A stretch of 64,000 bases of DNA from Clostridia bacterium (GTDB taxonomy: Bacteria; Bacillota; Clostridia; Christensenellales; CAG-138), in contig JAUNCT010000011.1 of the NCBI GenBank assembly GCA_030526425.1, positions 1 to 64,000 on the forward strand, written 5' to 3'. The stretch's first letter is position 1. Each line of letters starts with the position of its first letter. The notes below the pieces were generated by a model. The model had not been told where the DNA came from. It was given only the letters and a program-made list of their open reading frames with translations, and made no database searches. Below are positions 25,751 to 33,727 of this stretch, piece by piece. The translations under genes were made by a program, and so were the position numbers.

Positions 25751-26414
25751 AGAGCAATACAAACGGGACAACGACAGGCTTCGGCTCGACGAAGCCGTGC
25801 TCGGGCGCGCCATCGCCCGCGAACGTGCGGAGCGGGCACGCGCGGTGAAGCTTCGCAGGTTCTCGCGCATCGCTGCGGTTGCGGCGTGCTTCGTGCTCGT
25901 GGGTGTCGGCGCGGTGACCGCGCTGCGGAACGGAACGACCGCGGGTACGGGCGGCGTCATGGTGGCTTCCGTAATGACGGACACCGCGGACAACGATACG
26001 ATGCTGTTCGCCGCAAGGGATGCGGAAACGGAAAGCGCGCTGCTCACGGCGAACGCCGCGGTACCGCTCGCCTTCGAACAGCAGGGGGATTGGATCGTTG
26101 AGATCGGTGCGGATACCGATGAAAACGGGGAAGCGGCCGCGCGCGTGGTGGTGGAGACCCCGGCGGGGACGACCGTGTTGATCCAGCCCGGCGTGTTCGT
26201 TTCCCACAAGCTGGAAGACGGGGTGCTCACCCTCATCACCGAAGCTGCGGGGGAGGAGCCCCGTGTCACGATCGAACGGGAAACGGAAGACGGTCCCGTT
26301 CCGGTCTCCGAAACACGCCTTTCCGTGCCGGGCGGTGCAAAGCGGCTGACGGGCGTCTACCGCAACCTCGGTTCGGCGGACTCGGTCGCGTTCTGCGAAC
26401 TCTCCGCGGAGTGA
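25743..26414 (+). CDS. Putative anti-sigma factor, single-pass membrane protein
   Basis: A 223-residue protein. Residues 1-40 are charged and helical, as expected for a sigma-binding cytoplasmic part. One hydrophobic helix follows at about 43-60, then an extracytoplasmic region of about 160 residues rich in beta strands and Thr/Glu. No zinc-binding HxxxCxxC motif is present, so it is not a ZAS-type anti-sigma. The ATG at 25743 lies 9 bases after GGGAG inside the sigma gene; one six bases upstream is too close. Overlap with the sigma gene indicates coupling. Function is inferred from position and topology. Confidence 0.65.
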   Translation: MFKEQYKRDNDRLRLDEAVLGRAIARERAERARAVKLRRFSRIAAVAACFVLVGVGAVTALRNGTTAGTGGVMVASVMTDTADNDTMLFAARDAETESALLTANAAVPLAFEQQGDWIVEIGADTDENGEAAARVVVETPAGTTVLIQPGVFVSHKLEDGVLTLITEAAGEEPRVTIERETEDGPVPVSETRLSVPGGAKRLTGVYRNLGSADSVAFCELSAE

Positions 26415-26504
26415 GAACTCTGCGGAACGCAGACTCTCCGATGCGTAGGTACCCATCGGGCGGCACATCGGGTATCATGGTCGTATCGGAAGGAGATGAT
26501 TCCA

Positions 26505-27107
26505 ATGGATCGTTATGTGACCGGAGCGATGATCAAAAAGCTCCGCGAAGAAAGAAAAATGACGCAGCCGGAACTGGCCGCGAAGCTGTTCGTCAGCGAA
26601 AAGACCGTTTCGAAGTGGGAGACCGGGCGCGGTTATCCCGACATCCGCACCCTCGAACCGCTGGCGGCGGCGCTCGGCGTTTCGCTGGTGGAACTCATGA
26701 GCGGTGAGGATATCACCAACAAGAACAAGCACTTCAACATGCTCCGCACGGCGGTGTATATCTGCCCCGTGTGCGGCAACATCCTTTTCGGCACGGGCGA
26801 AGCGGTGATCTGCTGCTGCGGCGTGAACCTCATCCCGGAAACGCCGGAGCAGCCGGATGAAGCCCATGCGCTCAACGTGGAGTACTGCGACGGAGAATAC
26901 TACGTGACCGTCGACCACGAGATGACGAAGGAGCATTCCGTCTCGTTCATCGCCGCGCTGACGGACACGGGCTGGATGCTCGTGAAGCAGTACCCCGAGG
27001 GGAACGCCGAAGCGCACTTCCCCCTGTCCGGTACGCGCAAGTTTCTGTGGGCGTGCAACCGCCACGGCATGTTCGCAATGAACGCGCCGCGCCCGAAGCG
27101 CAAGTAA
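26505..27107 (+). CDS. HTH-desulforedoxin-superoxide reductase fusion (probable redox-responsive regulator)
   Basis: A 200-residue, three-domain protein. Residues 9-63 are an XRE-type helix-turn-helix (MTQPELAAKLFVSEKTVSKWE). Residues 85-106 carry the desulforedoxin pattern C87xxC90...C103C104. Residues 115-190 match superoxide reductase, with all five iron ligands: His121, His138, His144, Cys184 and His187. The Lys of the EKH motif that assists superoxide reduction is Ala120 here (EAH). DNA binding plus intact iron sites and loss of that Lys favour a sensor over an enzyme. An HTH-Dx-SOR class is known. The start at 26505 has AAGGAG 9 bases upstream. The acetyltransferase gene starts 12 bases later. 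Confidence 0.85.
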   Translation: MDRYVTGAMIKKLREERKMTQPELAAKLFVSEKTVSKWETGRGYPDIRTLEPLAAALGVSLVELMSGEDITNKNKHFNMLRTAVYICPVCGNILFGTGEAVICCCGVNLIPETPEQPDEAHALNVEYCDGEYYVTVDHEMTKEHSVSFIAALTDTGWMLVKQYPEGNAEAHFPLSGTRKFLWACNRHGMFAMNAPRPKRK

Positions 27108-27119
27108 GGGGACACCGGT

Positions 27120-27761
27120 ATGGTATTCACGCCGGTCGATCAAGCCGCATGGCCGCGGGCGCAGATGTATTATTACTTTTCCCAAATGGCGCCGACGGGG
27201 TATTCCATGACCGTCGACGTCGATGTCACGCATTTGTACGAGGCGGTCCACCGGATGGGCGTGAAGTTCTTCCCGGCGTACCTGTGGCTCGTCACGAAGG
27301 CGATCGCCGCGGTGCCGGAACTCCGCACCGCCGTGAAGGACGGTGCCGTCGGCTACTGGGACGTACTGACGCCGCTGTACCCCGTCATGCATGAGGACGG
27401 CAACATTTCTTTGATGTGGACGGAATACGATCCGTCGTTCGAAGCGTTCTTCGCGGCGTATCTGGAAAACGCCGAACAGCACAAGGATGTGCGCGGCGTG
27501 CTCGGAAGACCGGGGCTCCCGCCGGAAAACGCCTACACCGTGTCCTGCATCCCCTGGGTCGGGTTCAAACACTTTGCCATCCACAGCTACGACAACAAGC
27601 CTTATTATTTCCCGAGCATCGAGGCGGGCAAGTATCGCACGGAAAACGGAAAACGCCTCATGCCGCTGTCGGTGACCTGTCACCACGCGACGACCGACGG
27701 GCTGCACGTTGCGCGGTTTCTCGAAGAACTGCAGCACGGTATGGACACCTTCGGTGCATGA
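27120..27761 (+). CDS. Chloramphenicol acetyltransferase-family protein (CatA type)
   Basis: A 213-residue trimer-forming acetyltransferase fold. The catalytic motif HHATTDG (188-194) is intact, and FFPAYLWLVTKA and the SCIPWVGFKHFAI core match the family. Many chromosomal members do not act on chloramphenicol, so resistance should not be assumed. It lies 12 bases behind the HTH-Dx-SOR regulator with no terminator between, implying co-transcription. Confidence 0.85.
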   Translation: MVFTPVDQAAWPRAQMYYYFSQMAPTGYSMTVDVDVTHLYEAVHRMGVKFFPAYLWLVTKAIAAVPELRTAVKDGAVGYWDVLTPLYPVMHEDGNISLMWTEYDPSFEAFFAAYLENAEQHKDVRGVLGRPGLPPENAYTVSCIPWVGFKHFAIHSYDNKPYYFPSIEAGKYRTENGKRLMPLSVTCHHATTDGLHVARFLEELQHGMDTFGA

Positions 27762-27763
27762 CG

Positions 27764-27796
27764 AAAAAAGAGCGATCGCAACGACCGCTCTTTTTT
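27764..27796. terminator. Bidirectional terminator
   Basis: AAAAAAGAGCG and CGCTCTTTTTT form a stem between the convergent CAT-family and EamA genes. Confidence 0.85.
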
Positions 27797-27797
27797 G

Positions 27798-28646
27798 TTA
27801 CAGATTCAGCAGCACCAGTGCCGCGAGGATGACGCCGATGGCGCCCCACTGCCGCCTCGACAGGCGCTCGCGGAAGAACGCGAGCCCCGCGAACAGCACC
27901 ACGAGGATCGCCGAAACGGAATAGGTCGGGTAAGCGACCACCGCGGGGATCCGCGAGAGGGAGAGCAACAGGAACCGCGTCGAAAAGTAGTTCGGCACGC
28001 CGATGCATACACCCGCCGCAAGGTCTCGCCGACCCGGTCGCTCGCGCTTGACAAGGCAGGTCGCCGTGCAAAGCAGAAACGCGACGGCGAACAGATACAG
28101 CAGAAAATCGCTTTCGAGCGCCGGGTCTCCGTACACCTCGTAGACCTTCGACAGCCCGTCGCATACGCCGCCGGAAAGCAACAGCACGACGAGCATCCAC
28201 TTCGTACCCGAACGTTTCTCTGTCGCATCTGCGCTTTTTTCGGAATGGAGCAGCAATATCGCCGCCACGGCGAGCACGAGCCCAGCGATCTGCGGCACGC
28301 GCGGGCGTTCGCCGAACCAAAGCACCGCGAGCAGGGAAGGAACCAGCACTCCGAGTTTCATGAACGCCGCGCTGAGCACGGCACCGTTGTGCAGGATGTT
28401 CCATTGCAGCAGCTTGTAGGTGCCCACGTAGAACACGCCCGCCACGAGCCCGAGAAGCATCGCGAAGCGGGTTCCCCCGGCTGCGGAAAAGAGCGTCCCG
28501 CCGCCCGAATACGCGAACGACAGGGCGAGGCAACACATGTAGTTTGCCGCGAGGACGGAAGCGTCCGAACGGGTGTAAGGCTTCGAAGCCTTCATGACGA
28601 TGGTGACGAGCGCGCTCGAAAGCACGGCGCCGAGCAAGTACAGCAT
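27798..28646 (-). CDS. EamA/DMT-family transporter
   Basis: A 282-residue membrane protein with about ten hydrophobic helices in two repeated halves, typical of the drug/metabolite transporter superfamily. The segment APVLSW-like repeats are weak, but VLVPSLLAVLWFGERP and VLFAGLAFFRERLSRRQWGAIGVI at the ends of the halves are characteristic. Substrate unknown. The ATG at 28646 follows AAGGAGG. It shares strand with the cyclophilin gene but is separated by a terminator. Confidence 0.82.
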   Translation of the reverse strand: MLYLLGAVLSSALVTIVMKASKPYTRSDASVLAANYMCCLALSFAYSGGGTLFSAAGGTRFAMLLGLVAGVFYVGTYKLLQWNILHNGAVLSAAFMKLGVLVPSLLAVLWFGERPRVPQIAGLVLAVAAILLLHSEKSADATEKRSGTKWMLVVLLLSGGVCDGLSKVYEVYGDPALESDFLLYLFAVAFLLCTATCLVKRERPGRRDLAAGVCIGVPNYFSTRFLLLSLSRIPAVVAYPTYSVSAILVVLFAGLAFFRERLSRRQWGAIGVILAALVLLNL

Positions 28647-28719
28647 GGGGTTCCTCCTTCGGGCAATCACGCCCGCAAACGAGACCCATCTTACCGACTT
28701 TTCCGCTTGCCGTCAACCG

Positions 28720-28757
28720 AAAAAAGACCGCCTCCCCGGACGGGAAAACGGTCTTTT
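28720..28757 (-). terminator. Terminator of the exported cyclophilin gene
   Basis: On the minus strand AAAAGACCG and CGGTCTTTTTT form the stem base; the loop contains a second small hairpin. It lies 10 bases past the stop. Confidence 0.75.
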
Positions 28758-28766
28758 CGGAAATCG

Positions 28767-29417
28767 TCACTCGGCGATCTTTTCGGGTTCGGGATACTCG
28801 ACGCCGAAGGTCTCAACGCGGACGGACTGCATGACCTGGTCGGTCACGGGGCGGTCGTTCGCACCGGTCTTGGTTTCGGCGATGCGGTCCACGACGTCCA
28901 TGCCCTCGAGCACCATGCCGAACGCGGCGTAGTCGTTATCGAGGTAGGGGGAATCCGCATGCATGATGAAGAACTGGCTGCCTGCGGTGTTGTACGCCAT
29001 TGCGGGGAAGTAGGGGTTGCCCTGACGTGCCATGGAGATGACGCCGCGGGTGTGCTTGAGCGGGTTGTTGACCTTGTTGTTGCCGAACTCGCCCTTGATG
29101 CGGTAGCCGGGGCCGCCGGTGCCCTTTCCGTCGGGGTCGCCGCCCTGGATCATGAAGCCGCGGATGACGCGGTGGAAGATGACGCCGTCATAGAAGCCGC
29201 TGTTGGCCAGCGAGATGAAGTTGTTGACGGTGATGGGCGCGTATTCGGGGTAGAGCTCGATCTTGATCTCGCCGCCGTCCGCCATGACGATGGTTGCGAT
29301 GGGGTTTTTCTGTTCCACGGGTGTTGCCTCCTCGTTCGGTTCCGCCTGCTCCGCAAGGGCGAATGCCGAAGCGGCAAGCGCGAACAGCAGAGCGGCGATC
29401 TGAATGTATTTTTTCAT
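28767..29417 (-). CDS. Exported peptidyl-prolyl cis-trans isomerase, cyclophilin type
   Basis: A 216-residue protein with a signal peptide (about 1-22, ending FALA) and an acidic spacer, then a complete cyclophilin domain: FHRVIRGFMIQGGDPDGKGTGG carries the catalytic Arg, with NTAGSQFFIMH and YAAFGMVLEGMDVVD. It would help fold proteins outside the cytoplasmic membrane. No lipobox Cys is present. The gene lies 40 bases downstream of the Nudix gene on the same strand. Confidence 0.92.
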   Translation of the reverse strand: MKKYIQIAALLFALAASAFALAEQAEPNEEATPVEQKNPIATIVMADGGEIKIELYPEYAPITVNNFISLANSGFYDGVIFHRVIRGFMIQGGDPDGKGTGGPGYRIKGEFGNNKVNNPLKHTRGVISMARQGNPYFPAMAYNTAGSQFFIMHADSPYLDNDYAAFGMVLEGMDVVDRIAETKTGANDRPVTDQVMQSVRVETFGVEYPEPEKIAE

Positions 29418-29457
29418 AACAGTACTCCTATTCTACAACGTACGGGAAAAATGTCAA

Positions 29458-30006
29458 TTACATGCCGTATTCCGCAAGCGCCCGCCAAAGGATCGCCTGC
29501 GTTTTTCCGTCGGGGATCTCGCCCCGCAGCAGCATCTGCTTCAGCTCCGCGAGCGGGATGCGGCGCAGCGTCAGAAATTCATCGGCGTCGAGCTTCTGTT
29601 CGTTGACCGTGAGCCCCTTTGCAAGGTACAGGCGGATGATCTCGTCCGTATACGCGCAGCTCGGGTAAAAGTCGCCGAGGGGGATCAGCTCTTCGCAGGC
29701 GCAGCCCGTTTCCTCCGCAAGCTCGCGGTACGCCGCGGCGAGCGGTTCTTCTCCGGGGTCGACCTTGCCGGCGGGTGCTTCGAGCAGCACCTTCCCGAAG
29801 GGGTAGCGGAACTGCTCTTCCATAATGGCTTCGCCCGCGTCCGTCACGGGCAGCACGCACACCGCGCCCTGATGGCGCAGGTATTCGCGCGTGGAGACCT
29901 TTCCGTTCGGCAGCTCCACCTTGTCCACATACAGGTGCAGGATGCGCCCGTCGTAGATGCGTTCGGAGCTGACCTGTTTTTCATACAATTCGTTGTTTCG
30001 TTCCAT
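29458..30006 (-). CDS. Nudix hydrolase, ADP-ribose pyrophosphatase type
   Basis: A 182-residue protein with the Nudix box GKVDPGEEPLAAAYRELAEETG and the upstream EQFRYPFGKVLLEAPAG typical of ADP-ribose pyrophosphatases (NudF-like), which cleave ADP-ribose to AMP and ribose 5-phosphate. The start overlaps the stop of the polysaccharide deacetylase gene as ATGATGG, so translation is coupled; either tandem ATG may be used. Confidence 0.9.
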   Translation of the reverse strand: MERNNELYEKQVSSERIYDGRILHLYVDKVELPNGKVSTREYLRHQGAVCVLPVTDAGEAIMEEQFRYPFGKVLLEAPAGKVDPGEEPLAAAYRELAEETGCACEELIPLGDFYPSCAYTDEIIRLYLAKGLTVNEQKLDADEFLTLRRIPLAELKQMLLRGEIPDGKTQAILWRALAEYGM

Positions 30007-30896
30007 CATTTCTTCACCGTTTTCAGCAGTCCGTGATAATCGGTCGCGGAGGTGTACTGGATGCCGGGGATATAGCCCGCTTCCGAAAGGGAGAGCAGTT
30101 CTTGCACGGTCACCAGCTGCCATCCGTCCGCGACCAGCTGCGGGATGAGGATGGACATCGCGTCGACCATGCGGTCCTTCGTGTCGTGCAGCAGCACGAT
30201 ATCGCCGGATTGGAGCTCACGCTTGTTCTTCGGCTGCACCAGAACGTTCGCGGCGATCCTTTCGGGCGAAAGTTCGTTCACATCGCAGCTTTGCGACCAG
30301 AGGATGAGGCTCATCCCCGCATCCGCCGCCATGTTGATGACGTGGTTGTTCGTCATGCCTCCCGGCGGCCGCAGGGAGGTCACAGCGTATCCGCCCGTGA
30401 GCTCGGCGACCCGTTCGTTGACGCGGGTCACTTCCTTCAGACCGGCCTTTTTGGAAACGTTTTTCAGCCGAACGTGGTTGAAGGTGTGGTTGCCGATCTC
30501 ACAGCCGAGCGACAGCATCCGCGGAAGGATCGCGGCGTTCGGTTCCTTTTTCAGTTTCGCGCCGAGCACGAAAAACGTTGCCCGCGCGTTGTTTTCTTCG
30601 AGAATGTCGAGAAGCTTGTCCGTAACGCCCGCCACCGGTCCGTCGTCGAAGGTCAGCGCGACCATCGGCTTTTCGGGGTCGATCGCGCGGGTGCGGACGA
30701 TCTCATCCGCCTGCGCGTCGGTCAGGGTGGCGTCGTAAGCGAGAAGCCAACGTTTCATGTCGGCGTCGCGGCGGGCAAGGTACGTTTCGGGCGGAAGGGT
30801 CTCCGCCGGTTCCTGCCCGAGCCCCGGGGCGGCCGTGAAGCCGCCGAGGAGCAACAGGACAAAGCTCAATACGAATAGCTTTGCGGTTCGGTTCAT
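30006..30896 (-). CDS. Polysaccharide deacetylase, exported
   Basis: A 296-residue protein with a signal peptide (about 1-28) and a NodB-homology domain. Motif 1 is TFDDGPV with both Asp residues. The zinc motif is HTFNHVR (an H-x4-H variant). RPPGG, ILWSQSCDV and IVLLHDTKD complete the catalytic set. Members deacetylate peptidoglycan GlcNAc or other polysaccharides outside the cell. The ATG at 30896 lies 8 bases after the queT stop. It is in one minus-strand operon with queT and the Nudix gene. Confidence 0.88.
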   Translation of the reverse strand: MNRTAKLFVLSFVLLLLGGFTAAPGLGQEPAETLPPETYLARRDADMKRWLLAYDATLTDAQADEIVRTRAIDPEKPMVALTFDDGPVAGVTDKLLDILEENNARATFFVLGAKLKKEPNAAILPRMLSLGCEIGNHTFNHVRLKNVSKKAGLKEVTRVNERVAELTGGYAVTSLRPPGGMTNNHVINMAADAGMSLILWSQSCDVNELSPERIAANVLVQPKNKRELQSGDIVLLHDTKDRMVDAMSILIPQLVADGWQLVTVQELLSLSEAGYIPGIQYTSATDYHGLLKTVKK

Positions 30897-30904
30897 TGGG
30901 TTCC

Positions 30905-31384
30905 TTATCTGAAAATTTTTTCTTTGTGTCTGTCCAACAGCATGAACAGGGGGATGCCCAGCACATAGCAGGCGATGGCCTCTCCGGCGCCGACATACAG
31001 CATGCACAGCGCAAGCGGGATATCCGGGGAATACAGGAAGTTCACGACCCAGCCGACGATCACCGCGTTGAACAGGACCGTGGGGAGGGGCAACAGCCAT
31101 TTCGAAACGCCGCGCTTCGACAGTACACGCGTGGTGTACGCCGCGCCGAGCGTGGCGAGGGAGCCCAGCGCGATATCCAGCAAGGGGGCGCCGGTCAGGA
31201 TAGCGGAGAGTGCACAGCCGACAAAGAGTCCGGACACGGCCGCGCCGGTGTAGCGGGAAAGGACGAAAAGCGCTTCAGAGACGCGGCACTGCATCGCACC
31301 GAAGGAGATCGGCGCAAGTGCAATGGTGAGAACGGTGTAGATCGCGGCGATCAGACCGCCCTCGGTCAGTTTTCTGATGTTCAT
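30905..31384 (-). CDS. queT: Queuosine-precursor ECF transporter substrate subunit QueT
   Basis: A 159-residue membrane protein with five to six hydrophobic helices, matching the QueT S-component family (LTEGGLIAAIYTVLTIALAPISFGAMQCRVSEAL is a family-typical start). It takes up a queuine or preQ precursor used for tRNA modification and must borrow an ECF module, most likely the one starting at 32897. An A-rich ribosome site overlaps a possible hairpin in the leader. No recognisable preQ1 riboswitch precedes it. Confidence 0.88.
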   Translation of the reverse strand: MNIRKLTEGGLIAAIYTVLTIALAPISFGAMQCRVSEALFVLSRYTGAAVSGLFVGCALSAILTGAPLLDIALGSLATLGAAYTTRVLSKRGVSKWLLPLPTVLFNAVIVGWVVNFLYSPDIPLALCMLYVGAGEAIACYVLGIPLFMLLDRHKEKIFR

Positions 31385-31440
31385 TGGGTATACGGGTTCC
31401 TTTCAGATTTAAAAAAGATCGGAACGGACTGTTCTTATAC
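31385..31440 (-). promoter_or_regulatory. queT leader hairpin covering the ribosome binding site
   Basis: On the minus strand GGGTATA, overlapping the stop of the preceding gene, can pair with TATACCC next to the queT ATG. Inside it GTTCC pairs with GGAAC of the AAAGGAACCC ribosome site. This could couple queT translation to ribosomes finishing the upstream gene. Confidence 0.35.
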
Positions 31441-32790
31441 CCGGTCGAGCAGTCGTTCGACGGCTTTTTCGCCGTCGGTGCGGATGCGTTCCTCATCCAC
31501 GGTCAGAAGACGGCCGTCCTTCACGGTCATGACACCGTTGACGAATACGTAATCCGCCGGATAGTGCCAGCCCACCGTGCCGAACAGATTCGCGGGGTCG
31601 CGCTCTGCGCACAGCATTTCGGGACGGGTCACGCGTATGGCGAACAGGTCCGCCGCCATACCCGGTTTCAGCATACCGATGTCCGTTCTGCCGAGCAGCT
31701 TCGCGCCGCCCGCAGTCGCCATCTTCAACAGGTCGTAACCCGTCGGTGCCGCATCGCCCCGGGTCAGACGGTGCAGCAGGTATGCCACGCGGATCTCATC
31801 CATCAGGTTCGATGCGTCGTTCGAGGCGCTGCCGTCGACCGCGAGACCCACGGGGATCCCGAGCTTCAGCATTTCGGGGATGCGGCACACGCCGCTCGAC
31901 AGCTTCATGTTCGAGACGGGGCAGTGCGCAACGCCCGTTTGCGTCGCGGCGAGCTCGGCGAGCTCTTCATCGTTGAAATGGATGCCATGCGCGTAGAAAA
32001 CGTCGCTCCCGGTCCATCCGAGGGACTTCATGTAGGCGAAGGGACGCATGCCGGTCTTCTCGATGGTGAAGCGTTCCTCGTCCTTGGTCTCGCAGAGGTG
32101 CGTGTGCAACCGGACCCCGTATTGGCGGCCGAGGATCGCGCTTTCGCGCAACAGGTCCGCGGTGACGGAGAACGGAGAGCAGGGCGCAAGCACGATCTGC
32201 CGCATCGAGAACTTCTTCGTGTCGTGGAAGGTCTCGATGAGCCGTTGGCTGTCCTTCAGAATGGTGCCGACATCCTGCACGACGGAGTCGGGCGGCAGAC
32301 CGCCGTCCTTCTTCGAAAGGCTCATGCTCCCGCGGGAAGCGTGCATGCGGATGCCCAGAGCCTCCGCCGCCTCGAACTGCGCCTCGATGAGGCCGTCCTT
32401 TCCCTTGGGGAAAACGTAGTGGTGGTCGAAACAGGTCGTACAGCCGAACTTCATCAGCTCGGCCATGCCGGCAAGGGACGAGCAGCGGATGGTCTCGCTG
32501 TCGAGCCCTTTCCAAATCTCGTACAGCGCAGTCAGCCAGTCAAACAGCTCGAATCCCTGTACTTCCGGCAGGTTGCGGGTGAAGTACTGGTACAGGTGGT
32601 GGTGCGTGTTGACAAGGCCCGGATAGACGAACAGGTCCGTTCCGTCGATCACACAGGCGTCTTCGGCGGAGAGACCGTTGCCGATGGCGGCGATCCCGGG
32701 TCCGTCGAGCAGCATGTCGCATCCGTGAAGGATGCGATCCTCCCCGTCACAGGTGACGAGGGCGCGGATGTTTTTGATCAGCGTTTTCAT
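31435..32790 (-). CDS. Amidohydrolase, 8-oxoguanine deaminase-like
   Basis: A 451-residue deaminase of the amidohydrolase superfamily (TrzN/MtaD/8-oxoguanine group). The metal motif NTHHHLYQ, the CSPFSVT segment, HLCETKDEE, HCPVSNMKLSSG and AVDGSASNDASNL fit 8-oxoguanine deaminases, which convert oxidised guanine to urate. Guanine, S-adenosylhomocysteine or atrazine-type substrates remain possible. Two in-frame ATGs (32796, 32790) exist; neither has a Shine-Dalgarno. A TATAAT at 32797-32802 would place the transcript start at the second ATG, suggesting a leaderless mRNA. Confidence 0.82.
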   Translation of the reverse strand: MKTLIKNIRALVTCDGEDRILHGCDMLLDGPGIAAIGNGLSAEDACVIDGTDLFVYPGLVNTHHHLYQYFTRNLPEVQGFELFDWLTALYEIWKGLDSETIRCSSLAGMAELMKFGCTTCFDHHYVFPKGKDGLIEAQFEAAEALGIRMHASRGSMSLSKKDGGLPPDSVVQDVGTILKDSQRLIETFHDTKKFSMRQIVLAPCSPFSVTADLLRESAILGRQYGVRLHTHLCETKDEERFTIEKTGMRPFAYMKSLGWTGSDVFYAHGIHFNDEELAELAATQTGVAHCPVSNMKLSSGVCRIPEMLKLGIPVGLAVDGSASNDASNLMDEIRVAYLLHRLTRGDAAPTGYDLLKMATAGGAKLLGRTDIGMLKPGMAADLFAIRVTRPEMLCAERDPANLFGTVGWHYPADYVFVNGVMTVKDGRLLTVDEERIRTDGEKAVERLLDRV

Positions 32791-32796
32791 GCGCAT

Positions 32797-32802
32797 ATTA
32801 TA
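32797..32802 (-). promoter_or_regulatory. -10 element directly before the deaminase ATG (leaderless candidate)
   Basis: TATAAT on the minus strand lies 6 bases upstream of the ATG at 32790; the -35 region (TACAAA near 32820) is weak. Confidence 0.45.
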
Positions 32803-32813
32803 ACATGAAAAAG

Positions 32814-32842
32814 TTGTGTTTTGTACCTCTTGCTGTTATACT
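32814..32842 (+). promoter_or_regulatory. Promoter of the ecfA1-ecfA2-ecfT-truA-tadA operon
   Basis: TTGTGT (32814-32819), 17-base spacer and TATACT (32837-32842), 55 bases before the ecfA1 start. Confidence 0.65.
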
Positions 32843-32896
32843 TTCACGAGGAGCGTCCGCTCCGGCTTTTTATTCTGTTGTTTTTCGGAGGTTTCC

Positions 32897-33727
32897 GTGA
32901 TCGAAATCAAGGAACTGACCTATCTGTACGAGGGGGCTTCGAGACCCTCTCTCAATAACGTTTCACTGACCGTGAAGCAGGGCGAGATGCTCGCCATCGT
33001 GGGGCACAACGGCTCCGGCAAGAGCACCCTCGCAAAGCATCTGAACGGTCTGCTGCTGCCCGAAAAGGGCAAGGTGCTCGTCGACGGGATGGACACCGCG
33101 AACGAGGACGAGATCGGGGAGATCCGCCGCCGCATCGGCATGGTCTTCCAGAACCCGGACAACCAGCTCGTGACGACCATCGTCGAAGAGGACGTCGCGT
33201 TCGGTCCCGAGAACCTCGGCGTCGAACCGAAGGAGATCCGCGAACGGGTCGACGGTTCGCTTGCACTCGTCGGGATGGATGCGTACAAGCTCAAGGCGAG
33301 CCATGCGCTTTCCGGCGGACAGAAGCAGCGAATCGCCATCGCGGGGATGCTCGCGATGCAGCCCGATACGCTCGTGCTCGACGAGGCGACCGCCATGCTC
33401 GACCCGAGCGGGCGCAAAGAGGTCCTTTCCATCGTGGAGCGTCTGCACCGCGAGAAGGGCATGACCGTCGTGATGATCACCCAGTACATGGAAGAGGTCG
33501 CGTGCTGCGACCGCGTCGTGGTCATGTGCCGCGGCGAGATCGTTGCCGAAGGCACCCCGCGGGAGGTCTTCGCCATGACCGACGTGCTCGAACGGGCGGG
33601 GCTCGAGGCGCCCGAAACGGTGCGCCTGTGGCAGGAACTGAAAACATGCGGCTTTTCCGCGAAGGAAATGCCGGTGACGACTGAGGAAACGGTGGAAGCG
33701 ATATGCCGATCGTTATCGAACAACTGA
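32897..33727 (+). CDS. ecfA1: ECF transporter ATPase EcfA1
   Basis: A 276-residue ABC ATPase powering group II vitamin transporters. Walker A is GHNGSGKST, the Q-loop is VFQNPDNQ, the signature is LSGGQKQR, Walker B is TLVLDEATAMLD, and the switch His is replaced by Gln in VMITQYMEE. The start is a GTG with GGAGG 5 bases upstream. Its end overlaps ecfA2 by 25 bases. The module can serve several S-components, here at least FolT and QueT. Confidence 0.95.
   Translation: MIEIKELTYLYEGASRPSLNNVSLTVKQGEMLAIVGHNGSGKSTLAKHLNGLLLPEKGKVLVDGMDTANEDEIGEIRRRIGMVFQNPDNQLVTTIVEEDVAFGPENLGVEPKEIRERVDGSLALVGMDAYKLKASHALSGGQKQRIAIAGMLAMQPDTLVLDEATAMLDPSGRKEVLSIVERLHREKGMTVVMITQYMEEVACCDRVVVMCRGEIVAEGTPREVFAMTDVLERAGLEAPETVRLWQELKTCGFSAKEMPVTTEETVEAICRSLSNN

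Noticed and set aside
27120-27761. Chloramphenicol resistance gene
   Set aside because: The fold and catalytic motif fit, but chromosomal relatives often have other substrates and there is no mobile context.
31385-31440. preQ1 riboswitch upstream of queT
   Set aside because: The leader has no match I can see to preQ1-I or preQ1-II consensus; only a simple hairpin.
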